This document shows, piece after piece, positions 48,626 to 61,580 of a stretch of DNA of 64,000 nt. The translations under genes were made by a program, and so were the position numbers. This DNA comes from Eriocheir sinensis (lineage: Eukaryota; Arthropoda; Malacostraca; Decapoda; Varunidae), in the NCBI RefSeq assembly GCF_024679095.1, contig NC_066522.1:5653558-5717557 (forward strand). The letters are read 5' to 3'. The notes under the pieces were generated by a model that searched no databases, had not been told where the DNA came from, and saw only the letters and a program-made list of their open reading frames with translations. Numbering within the stretch: the stretch's first letter is position 1; each line of letters opens with the position of its first letter.

Positions 48626-50555
48626 TTTTTTTTCCTTTTTAATCTACTCATTCAGTCAGGAAGTGACTATCCAAGCCATTAAGAGCACTGCAGAGAAAAT
48701 AAAATAGGAGCCAGGAGCCTTGGCCCTGCTGGAACCGAGGTCCTTATACAAAATGCGCACAATGATAATTTTACTCTCATAACTTGAATCAAACCAAGTG
48801 ATGAAAATTAGTAACATCAACTATTTTCCGAAATGACGAAAAAATGGTATTCACCTAGGTAATACAGCAACAATTAAAGGGCATTTTAGTGAATATGCTG
48901 AGCGTACCTGTTACATACCCCGGTATTTCGGCTTGAACTTTGTAAGGAATAATTTCGGAAAGTTTCGCGACTACAATCATACAAGTTGAGCTGCGGTGCG
49001 TCGGCCGGCTAAACAGTAAAGGGGTTTGGAGGGGAGGAAGAGGAGGAGCAAGGGATGAAGAGAAATAGAGAGAAAGGGATGAATGATTGCTGGGGAGGCG
49101 GGACGAAGGAGGTGGCGGGGAAAGATTACGTAGTTGCTGAATTCTACGGCAATGATTTTCCAGGTTTCATTACTCGCAGGAGTTATCAGGCTATATTCCT
49201 TGTCCTTTCCAGATGCAAATACCATGATGGAAAATAATGATACCGTGGTCATCGTGATAACGATAACTTTACTTGGTATTTCGAGTGATGACATACGTCA
49301 TCAATCGGCGGAGCCTCACCCATATGATATGCAGATTACCAACGTGTCCGCAAAGAAATACCTACTTTAAGTATCGAATGATAGTTATTTATTTGATTCA
49401 TATTAGTTTTCTTACCTAAATTAGAGGCTGAAGCCATTTCAAAAGGTACTTATATACACATATGGTGTTACTTGAACGAATATGATAGTTTTGTGAGTAG
49501 TATCGGGTGTCAGGTTGGTAGCCCTGGCAAAACACAGATGAGCCCACAGCGGCAGTTATTAACACAGAAACAGCTACGGTCGGCAAACAACGTTACTAGG
49601 TTTATCATTGCTTACATTTCTGTTGTTGCTTTTTCATGGTAACCTGATGCAAACATTATAAAAGCATGAAATGAAGGTTTATTAATGTTCATACATTCAG
49701 ATTCCTTGATTCTGCAGTGGTGATAAATAGACCAAGTGATGACAGTGGCGCCCCGGCGTTGGTACGTGGCTGTCCTTGCACGAACTGCACATGCTCAAAA
49801 GCGAATGTTTACAAGCAAAGATTTGTTGATAAACAAAACTGTACGCAGGTGTCCCCCGATAACATGGCTGTATATTTTTGGGAAAGACTGGCCAAATTTA
49901 GGGATGAAATAGGACCTTTACCCTGTCCTGTGTTGAATGGACAATATCCACCAAACCTTACAAGTAACCAAAAAGGAGCTAGGATTCAAGGGAGAGGATT
50001 ACTAACTTTCCAGTATCAATTTTAATAAAAACAAATGGTTTCGTCTTTAACTGAGCGGTATGTCGTTAGACAAAAATTTACCCTTATGTGGCAGTTTTGA
50101 GCTAGTGATACATGAGGGGTTCAATTTCGCTCAGAAATGTCATATGGGCAGAAGATGTACCCTAGCCACCCATATAAAAGAACGCAATTTGCCCCAAACA
50201 ATCATCATATGCACATCAAGATAGTTTTGTTTTGAAATTAGCAAGATGTTATGTCCCGTAAATTTACCTCTGCAACACTGCATAAAGATTATTTAATGGT
50301 TCTTCACTTCACTTATTACAAAACAGTAGCTGTATTGGATTCATTAATGTTTTTCCTATGAAAGAATAAAACAATATTCCCTCCCATGCTTGAAAACACT
50401 GGTGGGACATCCATGTACACGCGACCAGCTGAGAACACGGGTCCGTGTTTACAGCGGTCCGCTTTTATTTTGTGAAGAAAGCGGGGACAACTCCGTACAG
50501 TTGACAGCTACGTTACAAAGGATTGGCGCGTGTGTCCTCTCTTTACTACCTATAC
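48626..50555. other. Unassigned sequence
   Basis: Contains a 102-codon plus-strand frame from 49717 with a Cys cluster (CPCTNCTCSK) but no family match, and a GA-rich stretch near 49020-49080. A TATA-like ATTATAAAAG lies at about 49656, 60 bp upstream of that frame. Not enough to call a gene. Confidence 0.35.
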
Positions 50556-50561
50556 TCTTTG

Positions 50562-50563
50562 CT

Positions 50564-50646
<83 letters not shown>

Positions 50647-50660
50647 TACTACTACTACTG

Positions 50661-50695
<35 letters not shown>

Positions 50696-50727
50696 CTCTT
50701 CTACTACTGCTGCTATTACCACTACTG

Positions 50728-50759
<32 letters not shown>

Positions 50760-50760
50760 G
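50562..50760. repeat. (ACT)n/(ACC) triplet array
   Basis: About 200 bp of ACT triplets with ACC, GCT and CTCTT interruptions. Confidence 0.95.
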
Positions 50761-52270
50761 ATGGTAGTAGAACAAACTGGAAGCAACAAGATGAAAGTGG
50801 CGTGTGTGGTCGCCGAGGGCCACTCTGGCTCCCCGGGGCAACACCGCACGCCATTCATCACTTACATGCCCATCGTTCACGGCCCACAGCTCGCACTTCC
50901 GAGAAGAGTTGGAGCAACGGCAACGATATTTATGACAACCACGACTACAACAATATTGAACATATATATAATAGCTTCGGCATATGGTTAATCCTATCCA
51001 GCCATCACAAGTAGCATCGACAATACCAAATCAAGCAGAAAACGTATCTACATATAGTAAAGAAAAAGATTACGCAATAAAAATGTGCAAAAATTTCTTA
51101 AACCTTCGATCATGAAATTTCAATTTCTCAATGTGTATATTTTTGGTTCCTATACCTCTTTTTCTTCCAATATAAAACATAACTCTGTTGCCACGGCAAA
51201 ATGTATAACGAAATTGCAAATGAAAATTCGTCCATAATCGTAGTTACCGTTTCCATTTAATTTGTATTTTTCTATTAAGGATATTTCGTACTATCTCCTC
51301 ATACCGATTATCGTGATTTAATGTATGCAAAGGAATTCATATTGTGTTCATATATCTTAATAATCGTACGTCTCTACCTACACTATGAACCTCCGCCACT
51401 CGCCTGATTGCCAATCATGGTATGCCCCCTTAAAATGTAATCAGTTACTTCTTATCCTATATCATATACTTGATTTGCTGTGAAAATGTTGTATGTCACC
51501 TACGAGAGTGAGAAACCTAACGTAACCATTTATCACTGTATCCCTATAACATGAGCTCCATCACTCTTTTATTGCCTTCCAGTATCCATTTTTGTTTCTT
51601 TGTAATACATCAGTCTCTCCTGAACAGCATATTCCGACTTTATCACACACACGACATATACAGACACAAACTACCAACACGCACACAAAAATAAACACAA
51701 CAACAATAATGAAAATAACAACAAAAATGACTCAGGCTGCATATTTTGTTCCAATCTTCAGCTTTCTTGTTAATAAACGCTCATGATTTATCAATTCACT
51801 TACAATAACGCCCTTTCTCACTGCACACTTTGTTTTACCGGTGACAATGAAAACACGACAAAAACTAAACATGTAGAACACATCCCTACCTCCTGCATGA
51901 GCTAAAATAAAACTATAAAAAAATGGAACGTATATCAAAATGAAAAAAGTTTCGTGGCAACAGCAATGAAAAGAGAAAATGTAAAATATTCACAGAAATA
52001 CGTAAAAGTGTGCGTTCCAGAGCGTATATCAAATTTGAGACGGTCCATATACAGCCGTTCCCTGCAGCCATTTCATCCGCCAGCGGCCTCAACCGGGACT
52101 CTTTAGCTCCGGCACTCATAACTCTTTCCGAGTGAACGCAATCAAAATAATTATGATTTATGGCGACCCCACATGCCTTAGAAAGATGGTCCGGGACTTT
52201 CCATTCCTTCTTCTGGTTTCACTCAATTTAATAATGAAACATAATATATTATAAAAGAAAGTTATCTCTG
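50761..52270. other. Unassigned sequence
   Basis: A GC-rich island of about 130 bp (50795-50925) stands out from the AT-rich surroundings. It has a donor-like CATGTAAGTG on the minus strand near 50866. No protein family is recognised. Confidence 0.35.
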
Positions 52271-52276
52271 TGCATC

Positions 52277-52465
<189 letters not shown>

Positions 52466-52629
52466 TGCGCGCGAGCGTGAGGAACACAGGGAAAGATGGA
52501 CGAGTCAAGGGCAGAAATAAGGGAAAGATAGAAGCAGGGAACAGAGGAGAGGTGGTTGATGAAGAATAAGGTTTAATGTAGGAGGGAAGAAAGAAACAGA
52601 GCAGAAAAAAAAATGGGGGCATGTGCTAA

Positions 52630-52872
52630 AGCAACGCGTGGTCTTAGTGTTCATCTCCGTCGTGTTACCCCTTGAGCCTGTGGTGGGTGAGAACCTATTC
52701 TCCCAGGACACAGGGCCGGTGTGACATCCGGATTACCACTTTTTACCCTCCCCAGGTTTCCCCCAAGTACCCATTCATCGACCAGCCCAAACTGGAGGAT
52801 GAACAGCTGGGTGAGCTACGCACCGACTGCTCGTGCCGGAATTCCAAACAAAGCCCGAAAATTCCTAGGTAG
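52630..52872 (-). mobile_element. SINE family 2, second copy
   Basis: On the minus strand: 'GGAATTCCGGCACGAGCAG', 'CTCACCCAGCTGTTCATC', 'GGTCGATGAATGGGTACTTG' and 'CCGGCCCTGTGTCCTGGGAG' appear in the same order as in the plus-strand copy at 4.0 kb. Similarity extends about 170 bp. The B box is decayed. Confidence 0.65.
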
Positions 52873-53624
<752 letters not shown>

Positions 53625-53699
53625 CTTTATTTTGCACACCCCTTCCGGGTAATATGTCACGTGGTTTTTTTGTTCCTTTCTTTCTTTTGTTCCAGTAAT

Positions 53700-53990
53700 C
53701 CCTTGGACACACAGGGCCGGCACGACACGCCTCTCTCGTTGTCTTTTTAGTGATACGTCTTTTATTGTTATTTTCAGTCATGTGTATTACCTCTCCGTGC
53801 GTCATTCTGTCGCTTTTGTTACTTCCTTTTCTTCTCGTTGTGTTGTGCCCAAGGAAATAAAAGGTACAGCTAAAGCACGGGATCTGATTTCTTTCACTGT
53901 ACGGCTCGGCGCGACACGCCCCTCGTGTTGTCCTTTTACTGATACCTCGTTTATTATTTTCACACCGTTCTTACTATTTATATGTATTTT
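53700..53990 (+). repeat. Diverged direct duplication, period near 190 bp
   Basis: 'GGCACGACACGCCTCTCTCG' near 53719 and 'GGCGCGACACGCCCCTCGTG' near 53907 are followed by 'TTGTC.TTTTA.TGATAC' and 'TTTATT..TATTTTCA' in both. 'CTAAAGCACG' also recurs near 53871 and 53999. Confidence 0.6.
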
Positions 53991-54045
53991 ATATAACTAA
54001 AGCACGAGTTCTGATTCCTTTATGGCTGTCCTTGTATTATCATTA

Positions 54046-54156
<111 letters not shown>

Positions 54157-54233
54157 CATCATCATTATCAGCAAAATAGCAACCTAAGCATCAGCATCAG
54201 CAACAGCAACACTTTAGTCTCCGTGCACCAAAC

Positions 54234-54738
54234 CAGTGGCTCCCAACCTTTCCAAAGCCACGGACAAGTCGAGCAAGTAAAGAAAATTCTGCGGACCAGT
54301 ACCATAGGCACAGATCCAAGCATACACTGACATTTATATAGTCCAAATACATATTTCATTTTTTAAGCAATTTAAAATTCAATGGAACAATACCATGTAA
54401 AGTAATGTTTCACATTATACAAAGTAAAGTGATTATAAAGGCTAAATTATTCAAATGGACGCCATGAAGGAAAAATACTACACTAACCACAGCACTTAGT
54501 TACAGTAGACATGGAAAAGACTAGCTGTCATGGTGATAGAGTCATGTACCTATTTCAAGGTGTATCAATACACCAAAACGTACTATCTCATGTTTTACAA
54601 ATGAAATTAGAAATCCATATATAAGCATATTACTCGTAATCATGAACAACATAAAAAGTCACTAGTAAAGCAGTTTGGCGGACCAGCAAATCATAAGCCA
54701 CGGACCGGTCCACGGACCAAATAGGTTGGGAATCACCG
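54234..54738. mobile_element. hAT-type MITE, 505 bp
   Basis: Left end CAGTGGCTCCCAACCT and right end AGGTTGGGAATCACCG are inverted repeats (13 of 16). Flanks CACCAAAC and CACTAAAC match at 7 of 8, consistent with an aged 8-bp target duplication. Subterminal GCCACGGAC / GTCCGTGG words extend the inverted repeat. The interior is AT-rich with no frame. Confidence 0.75.
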
Positions 54739-55044
54739 CACTAAACAGACCCGTAAGCCCCGCCCCTTGCACCCAAGAGGCTCAGCTCCCTTCCATCTGA
54801 TTGGCTGACCGATACGCTTGGGAATATATGAAAGTTATATTAAATAACATTATGATCAGGATTATTTAATGTGATAGGTACGAAAATAAGTACTAGTTAT
54901 TATAACCAAGAAATTGACAATACTGCACCTACCATCAAGGAAAATTAGAAAATGAAACCAATTTATTGCGAGGCCGTATCACTGTACCTTTAGCCTGCCT
55001 AGCTTAATATGCGCTGCGTAGAAAACAAATTTATTTATTTTAAT

Positions 55045-55150
55045 TATATCCAAGCAATATGGCGCCACTGTAAACACCTGGCTGGGGTCGACCACCGGGA
55101 CTCACTAAGAAAATCTACCGCCGTCATAAGGCAAACAAGTAAACAAACAA
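55045..55150 (+). mobile_element. SINE family 1 subfamily A, 3' half only
   Basis: 'ATGGCGCCACTGTAAACACC', 'TGGGGTCGACCACC' and 'CTAAGAAAATCTACCGCC' match the 3' half, ending in (AAAC)n. The head is missing, as expected from incomplete reverse transcription. Confidence 0.65.
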
Positions 55151-55210
55151 AAAGAAATCCAGCACCCACCACTCACATGAATAAAAAAAATATTTACACA
55201 ATCAATTGAT

Positions 55211-55905
55211 ATAGGGATATATTCAATACAACTTCAAAGGGTCAGAAAGAGGAGGGGAGTTAATGAGACGAAGAAACATTGACCACACTCTGTCGAAGAG
55301 TGCTGTGTGTGTGGAACCTCCCTCACACATGATATGCATACTCCATACGAGGGCGGACAAGGCCCTCGTATGGACAGCATCTAGAGGAGGGAAAACTAGT
55401 GGAGACAAAACAGAGCACCGAACCTTTAGGAAGATGATTTGGCAGAAGGATATGACGTTTCTAGTTAAGCATTTGAGTTAAGGATAGGCTGAAGATGTTT
55501 ATTGTAGGAGGGGACAGCTGATTGTTATCGATAATTAAGGGATAAATGTTTCAAAGGTTATGTCGAGCTAACAGGTGGAGACTTTCAGTTTTGAGGGCAT
55601 TGAAGAACACTAAGTACCTTCTGCCCCATTCAGAAATGATTGCCAGGTCGGAGGTCAAACGTTCTGTGGCGACCAGCATCGAGTCATGTTATTCCCGTTG
55701 GGAGGGAGATTTGATAAAAAGTTGAGTGATGCGGCGTAGAGTCATCGGCGTGTGAGTGGATATATTAGTTTGTTATGGAAAGATCATTAATGAGTAATTG
55801 AAATGGAGTGGGAGACAGAACGGAGCCCTGCGGAAGACCACATTTGATCAGATTGCAAGTAGAACAGTGCCCGCTTACCACAGCAGAACTATATCGATCT
55901 GAAGA
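55211..55905 (-). pseudogene. Jockey-like LINE RT fragment
   Basis: On the minus strand, spread over several frames: SRYSSAVVSGHCST, CGLPQGSVLSPTPFQLLIND (RT motif B region), SHADDSTPH (catalytic Asp pair), ATERLTSDLAIISEWG and, after further breaks, CEGGSTHTALFDRV and LRLINSPPLSDPL from the thumb/C-terminal region. The fingers and first catalytic Asp are absent, and stops occur at several points. It may be the same family as the element at 43.8-44.7 kb, but the two cover different domains so this cannot be tested here. Confidence 0.75.
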
Positions 55906-56204
55906 GAAACTGGAGACAAAAGTACAGAGAGAAATAAAATCCGTATTAGGTTAGTTTAGTACGCAAAGATTTGTGCCACACTAGCAAAGAATTCCGAGAT
56001 GTTTAAGGTAACAGCAAAAGTTTCACAGAAACGGTTAAGAAAGGATGGCCAGGAATCAGTTAGGAAGGCAAGAATATTTTATCAGTGGAACACTTGCAGA
56101 ATCCGTACCGTTGATCAGACAGTTAGCGCTTATTTTCGTACCTAACGCAATGAATAACTGATCATATGATATTTATTATAACATTCATCTACTCCCAATC
56201 GTAA

Positions 56205-56275
56205 CCTTCAGTTAATCTGGTGGAAGGGGGTGGAGCCTCCTTGGTGCAAGGGGTGGGGCTCATGAGCCTGTTTAG
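56205..56275. repeat. GTGGAGCCTC / GGGGTGGGGC dispersed block
   Basis: 'CTGGTGGAAGGGGGTGGAGC' and 'CCTTGGTGCAAGGGGTGGGG' resemble, at about 80%, the reverse complement of 54752-54812, where an intact CCAAT box (AGCCAATCAG) and GGGGCGGGGC are present. Confidence 0.5.
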
Positions 56276-56318
56276 AGTACGGAGACTATGGTAGCAACCG
56301 CCACCGAAGTAAATGAAG

Positions 56319-56378
56319 AAGAAGAAGAAGAAGAAGAAGAAGAAGAAGAAGAAGAAGAAGAAGAAGAAGAAGAAGAAG

Positions 56379-56411
<33 letters not shown>

Positions 56412-56580
56412 AAGCAGAAGAAGAAGAAGAAGAAAAGAAGAAAAGAAGTAGAAGTAGAAGTAGAAGAAGAAAAAGGAAAACTAGAAGAAGAAAAAAATAA
56501 GTTGAAGAAGAAAAATAGGAAGAAATAGAAGAAGAAAAGAAGAAATAGAAGAAGAAAAGAAGAAGAAAAGAAGAAAAAAA
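56319..56580. repeat. (AAG)n microsatellite and AAGAAG-rich tract
   Basis: About 30 pure AAG units to 56408, then degenerate AGAAGTAG and AAGAAAAG. The poly-Glu frame is an artefact. Confidence 0.95.
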
Positions 56581-56888
56581 ACAGCAACCAGTAACGGCAG
56601 CAAAAATAGTAGCAGCCTCAGCTTCAACAACAACGATAATAACTTCACCACAAGCAGAGGCAATAACAACAATAGCATCACCCTCTTCACCACCACCACC
56701 ACCACCACAAAAACGACCGTTCCTAGTAACATCACCCAACGTAACTCACACATCTTGATAAATGACAAGTACACAAGAGGTTACGGTTTCTTTCCTTCCT
56801 TCAAGTTTAGATGACACACGCGGCGACTCCCCGCCCACCACTTAGCTGACATTCTGGCTAAGGACTCTGCATGACCTTACATTACACA

Positions 56889-56965
56889 AGGGAGGAGGAG
56901 AAGAAGGAGGAGGAGGAGGAGGAGGGGGAGGGAGAGGAGGAGGAGGAGGAGGAGGAGGAGGAGGA
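56889..56965. repeat. (GAG)n microsatellite
   Basis: GAG triplets with GGGGAGGGAGA interruptions. Confidence 0.95.
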
Positions 56966-57095
56966 AACGGGAAACCGCATCATTCTATTTTTTTACTTCA
57001 GGAATATGAAGGAAGAAAGTAGTTTATGAGCCTTTCCAGAAATCAATAAATCTAAAAGAGGATGAAGGAAAGGAAGTCGAGTAGGAAGTATTTTT

Positions 57096-57210
<115 letters not shown>

Positions 57211-57466
57211 TGCAGGCGAGCCGGAGGTCATACCTTCCCCCTTTATTTATTCCCTTTCCTTCTTCATCCTCCATTCCTCCTCCTCCTTCCCTTTCTATTT
57301 CCTCCAATAATCCATTTACTGCGCACCATTGCAAGCGCTCCTCCTTCATCTCCTCTTCCACCTCCTCCCTCGTTTCCAGCGAACACCTCCTCCTGCTCCT
57401 GTCATCTGATCGTCGCTTTCTCCTCTCTCTGATAATCTATATATCGCATCCACTCAAAGCCTTAGA

Positions 57467-57919
<453 letters not shown>

Positions 57920-57958
57920 CCTGTCTTCATCCAACAAACATGCATGCAACATTGACGA

Positions 57959-57960
57959 TA

Positions 57961-57998
<38 letters not shown>

Positions 57999-58135
57999 AA
58001 CTACTACTGCTATTGCTACTCCCACCCTCCTCCTCCTCCTACTCCTCCTCCTACTACTACTACTACTACTACCACCACTACCACCACTACCAGTACCACT
58101 TCTGCTACTACTGTTACTACTAATACCACTACGAC
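57959..58135. repeat. (ACT)n/(CCT)n triplet region
   Basis: ACT, then CTC, then ACT/ACC triplets with interruptions. Confidence 0.9.
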
Positions 58136-58162
58136 GATAATGACCATTTCTAAGCCGAAGTG

Positions 58163-58437
58163 ATGGTGTATATTGGCGAAAGGTCAGTTCGCGAACGCAT
58201 TGATCCCAAGGACCTGGGTTCAAGTCCCTCCTCAAGACGCTGACAATTTTCAGTCATCACGCGAGTGGCGGAAGATAAGACAAATGCTGGCCAGATCATC
58301 AACGGCGAATTAGGTCAATAGGAGCATCACCGGGTAGCATATGCCAAGCAAGAGTCGTATATCACGGGAGCACCACTAACGGAGTCTACCAGGTCACACA
58401 AGAAAGCCTACTGGCACTATGGCAGCATATATAAAAA
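58163..58437 (+). mobile_element. tRNA-headed SINE, family 1 subfamily B, diverged
   Basis: The A box is decayed ('GGCGAAAGGTCAGTTCG') but the B box CTGGGTTCAAGTCCC is clear. The body has 'GCGAGTGGCGGAAGATA', 'GCCAAGCAAG', 'CGTATATCACGGGAG' and 'AAGAAAGCCTACTGGCAC'. Confidence 0.7.
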
Positions 58438-58679
58438 AGACGATGATGCAGTAGTCTTATACAGTTCTAAACATAGTATGTAATTGGACAAATGCTCCGG
58501 TATGTACCGAACCACAAGAGGGGATGCAAATGGTTGTAAATTAAGCATTTCTTGAAAAACTACCAAGAGCAATTGAGTAATTTAAAACGGGAGGTCTCCA
58601 AGTTTCACAGAAACTGACTGAGGAAATATGCTTAGAGTAGGGAGCACGTCACTGCAAGAGTCTTACTCAAGCTGTTTCG

Positions 58680-59090
58680 TATTATATGGAATATTGAACA
58701 GATACCTGAGCAATGAAAGCTCCCGGTAGTGAATAGGACACAGTAGTAGGGGAATCTCTGAAAATGTGAAAATCGGAGAGGTATCGCCCTAAGCAGTAAA
58801 GTATTGAAAGTATTCGGTTATTTTTTCAGTAAAGAAGGAAACTTAAGGGAAAACAGATCATTTATGACAGTATATCTAGGGATGAACAAACAGGCTTCCA
58901 CGATGGTGAGGTTGCAGTGACCAGATATTCTTGGCCAAACTTATATACAACAAAACGTTGAATTTAGGCGCCCTTTGATACTGGCTTCTGTAGAATTTGT
59001 AAAGACCTTTGACACACTACTTAAGGTTGCAGTGCGGAAGGTATTACGTTACTATGCCAGACGTGAGCCATGACACAAATATAATTGAAA
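58680..59090 (+). pseudogene. Heavily decayed RTE-like LINE RT fragment
   Basis: Scattered blocks in all three frames match the RT order: 'SERYRPKQ', DEQTGFHDGE and VEFVKTFDTLLKVAVRKVLR, resembling the 'EQ.GFR.g' and 'D..KAFD' blocks of RTE-type elements. Many stops and frame shifts. The identity rests on block order. Confidence 0.4.
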
Positions 59091-59218
59091 GCCGTCAAAA
59101 GAAGAATATTGGGGATCTAATGGCATTATTTGAGATAAATGTATTGTTTAGAGACAAAGCGAGAGAACGGAATATGAACGAAAGAATATTGGGTGGGTTT
59201 GAGATCCGCTCTGACTGA

Positions 59219-59425
59219 TTTTTTTTTTTTTTTTTCGCTGAGGAGAGGTTACTGTTCTCCTTAGAGCAAGGGGGATACGGAGGTGTGGTGTGAGAGGTCA
59301 GAGCAGTACCCACAGGTCGGTTGAACAGCTTTGAAGCTCTCTCAAGGAGATACTGGCGATCACGGGTCCAGCACGTGATCAGGCCGTGGTGAATTACACA
59401 AAATGAACCTATCCGTTGAGACACA
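59219..59425 (-). mobile_element. Poly(A) retroposed fragment
   Basis: On the minus strand a segment containing 'CTGATCACGTGCTGGACC' and 'GTACTGCTCTGACCTCTC' ends in about 18 A residues. This fits the 3' end of a LINE or a SINE. Clean target duplications were not found. Confidence 0.5.
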
Positions 59426-60005
59426 TATATTATCTAAATCTTTCACCATAAAGCACCATGCGTGACGAAACGGGTGCCATTATGCTGTATGAACTATGCC
59501 GTAATTTTTAGATGTTGTAATTAAATTGAGTGTTGCGTGTCAAAATAGTTGTCCTTTGATAAAGCACATTTCTATTGTTTTTTTTCCATATTTTCTTCGT
59601 GTTTGCTCTCCTGTTGAGAATTTTTTTCGTCTTCTTTATCGTCCCCTGTGTTGCACGTTTAGCGCATTTACAGAACAAGGCAGACTGACGAAGCAAAGAA
59701 ATAGAAATAGACCATTACTACCAAGCTTCAGTGAGCACCACGAGAAACTTTTCTCCTTCGTCACTTTCTTCCTCGTCCTTTCCCTAACCTCACTTCCATT
59801 CCAAGGTATAGTACACCTGTACTCCTCCCTCTTATTCTCTCCCTCTCCTCTCCTCGTCCTCCCTCCTCTTCATCACTGCCACCAGAACAACACAGCCACA
59901 ACAAGCAAACAAAAGAGTGCTCCTGACGCCTCGTTATCTTCCTATTCACTACTCGAAAAAATTTCCATTCCATTTTCTCTAAAAGTCAAGATTTTTTTTC
60001 TGTCC
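59426..60005. other. Unassigned sequence
   Basis: An open plus-strand frame runs from 59526 into the satellite but has no recognised motif (Phe/Ser/Leu-rich). Confidence 0.35.
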
Positions 60006-60141
60006 GACCGACACGGCGGCTGTCAAGGCGAGGACACTGCTCGGCGTGGCCCCACAGGGAGGCACAGTGACGCGCTTGTAGCGGCAGTAACGGACCAGGA
60101 CACTGCTCGGCGTCTTACGCCCCACAGGGAGGCATACTATA
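60006..60141 (+). repeat. 66-bp satellite, left-edge diverged copies
   Basis: Two copies with 'GAGGACACTGCTCGGCGT' and 'CCACAGGGAGGCA', more diverged than the main array. This marks the left boundary of the satellite. Confidence 0.85.
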
Positions 60142-60472
60142 GTCGGTCCAAATGTTTCAAATGTTTCAAATGTTTCAGTGCTCGTTTTGCACGGCCCGTT
60201 CTCCCTTGAAAACTTGCAGTATTATGATTGTACTTTGTTTCTTAGATAATGTCATTGATTGTTTAAGTAGTGTCGTTATTCAATTAAGTTTCGAATATTT
60301 TTTAATCATGAAAGAAGCTAGATTATCTCAATCATATATATTTGGTACGTGTCTTTGATACAATCTATGATGTCATCAACAGCCAATCAGGTGAAAGGGG
60401 GGCGGAGCTTAGCCAGAATGGGGGAGGGGCTTCTCGGTGCAAATTGGCCAAGCTAATTTGGACCGACTTTTT
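60142..60472. mobile_element. Small TIR element inserted in the satellite
   Basis: AGTCGGTCCAAAT at the left and ATTTGGACCGACT at the right are perfect 13-bp inverted repeats, and satellite sequence resumes on both sides. Inside are three copies of the 9-mer AAATGTTTC at the left end and CCAAT and GGGGGGCGG words at the right end. The target duplication is unclear (TA possible). No frame. Confidence 0.7.
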
Positions 60473-60554
60473 TTTTATAGTGTGTGGCGGCAGTCACGGC
60501 CAAGGACACTGCTCGGCGTCTTACGCCCCACAGGGAAGCATACTAGTGTGTGGC
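60473..60554 (+). repeat. 66-bp satellite unit between two insertions
   Basis: One full unit plus a partial one, ending at TGTGTGGC, the duplicated target of the hAT-type element. Confidence 0.9.
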
Positions 60555-61490
60555 CAGTGTTGCCACCTGCGGTACATTTGTACCAAAATGGTACATTTTG
60601 AAGCTAATGGTACTGTGGTCCTACATTCCAAAATAAAACCATTTTTTGGTACAATTTGCATGGAACGGTACAATTTTCCTTGTCAACGGTACAATTTGAA
60701 GTTTTGCTTGAAGAATATCCTAAAATGATAAAAAAAAAAATGAAATAAGTTACTGAGATTAAGCTTATAGAGTAAAAGAGAAAAAACATTATACTTTCTG
60801 AAACTCAAGCACAAATATTAAGTGATTTTGAACTTGTATACGAGTGGAGTAATGGCAGTCGCGGTGTCCTGTTGAAACCAAAGTCACTTATACCAAGTCA
60901 TAAGTGACTTTTGTCGAAACAGCGGACGGGAGTGACCGTCACGGCGTCATGGGAGCCTCGGGAGTCGGGGACCGTGGGGACGAGACGGGGAGGGGGAGAG
61001 GGTAATAATAATGATTTTCAGCCATTTTTAATGTTAATGGGTTTGTTATATCAACACATGCCAAGTCTCCAACCTTTGTATTTTCACTGATGATAGGCAG
61101 CATGATGTTGTCCTGATGCTGGACTGCAAGTATTACTCGGAAGTTATAATTAATATAGTGAGGCTGCCCCTGAGCCTTGTAAACTTAGAGACAGGCCAGG
61201 GGGTCACTCACTATGATTATATATGTTGGCTTGCCCTTTAATAGCACTATACAGGCCACAGGGCCGGTGGGAGCTGGCTGAGCTGGTGAGCTGGCTTATA
61301 AATACTGGTACCCTTTCGATCTTTCATTCTGAAGGAGCACCCTCATTTTGCCCAGAAATTTTAACTTTTGGTGTAGTGTACCCCCTCCTGTCACACTCCC
61401 TACATTGTGTTGCTTACAGTATGTAATGTACTATTTTCATAATGCCCCTTGCCATCACTGGTGGCTGGCATCGAATATTCCTTATGACCA

Positions 61491-61580
<90 letters not shown>

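Noticed and set aside
49717..50025. Small Cys-rich secreted protein
   Set aside because: The Cys cluster is short, there is no signal peptide, and the TATA-like word upstream is weak evidence in AT-rich DNA.
50795..50925. Minus-strand exon with GTAAGT donor
   Set aside because: No acceptor, and the reading frames on either strand do not give a recognisable or well-composed peptide.
56288..56500. Poly-Glu acidic protein
   Set aside because: (AAG)n repeat read in one frame.
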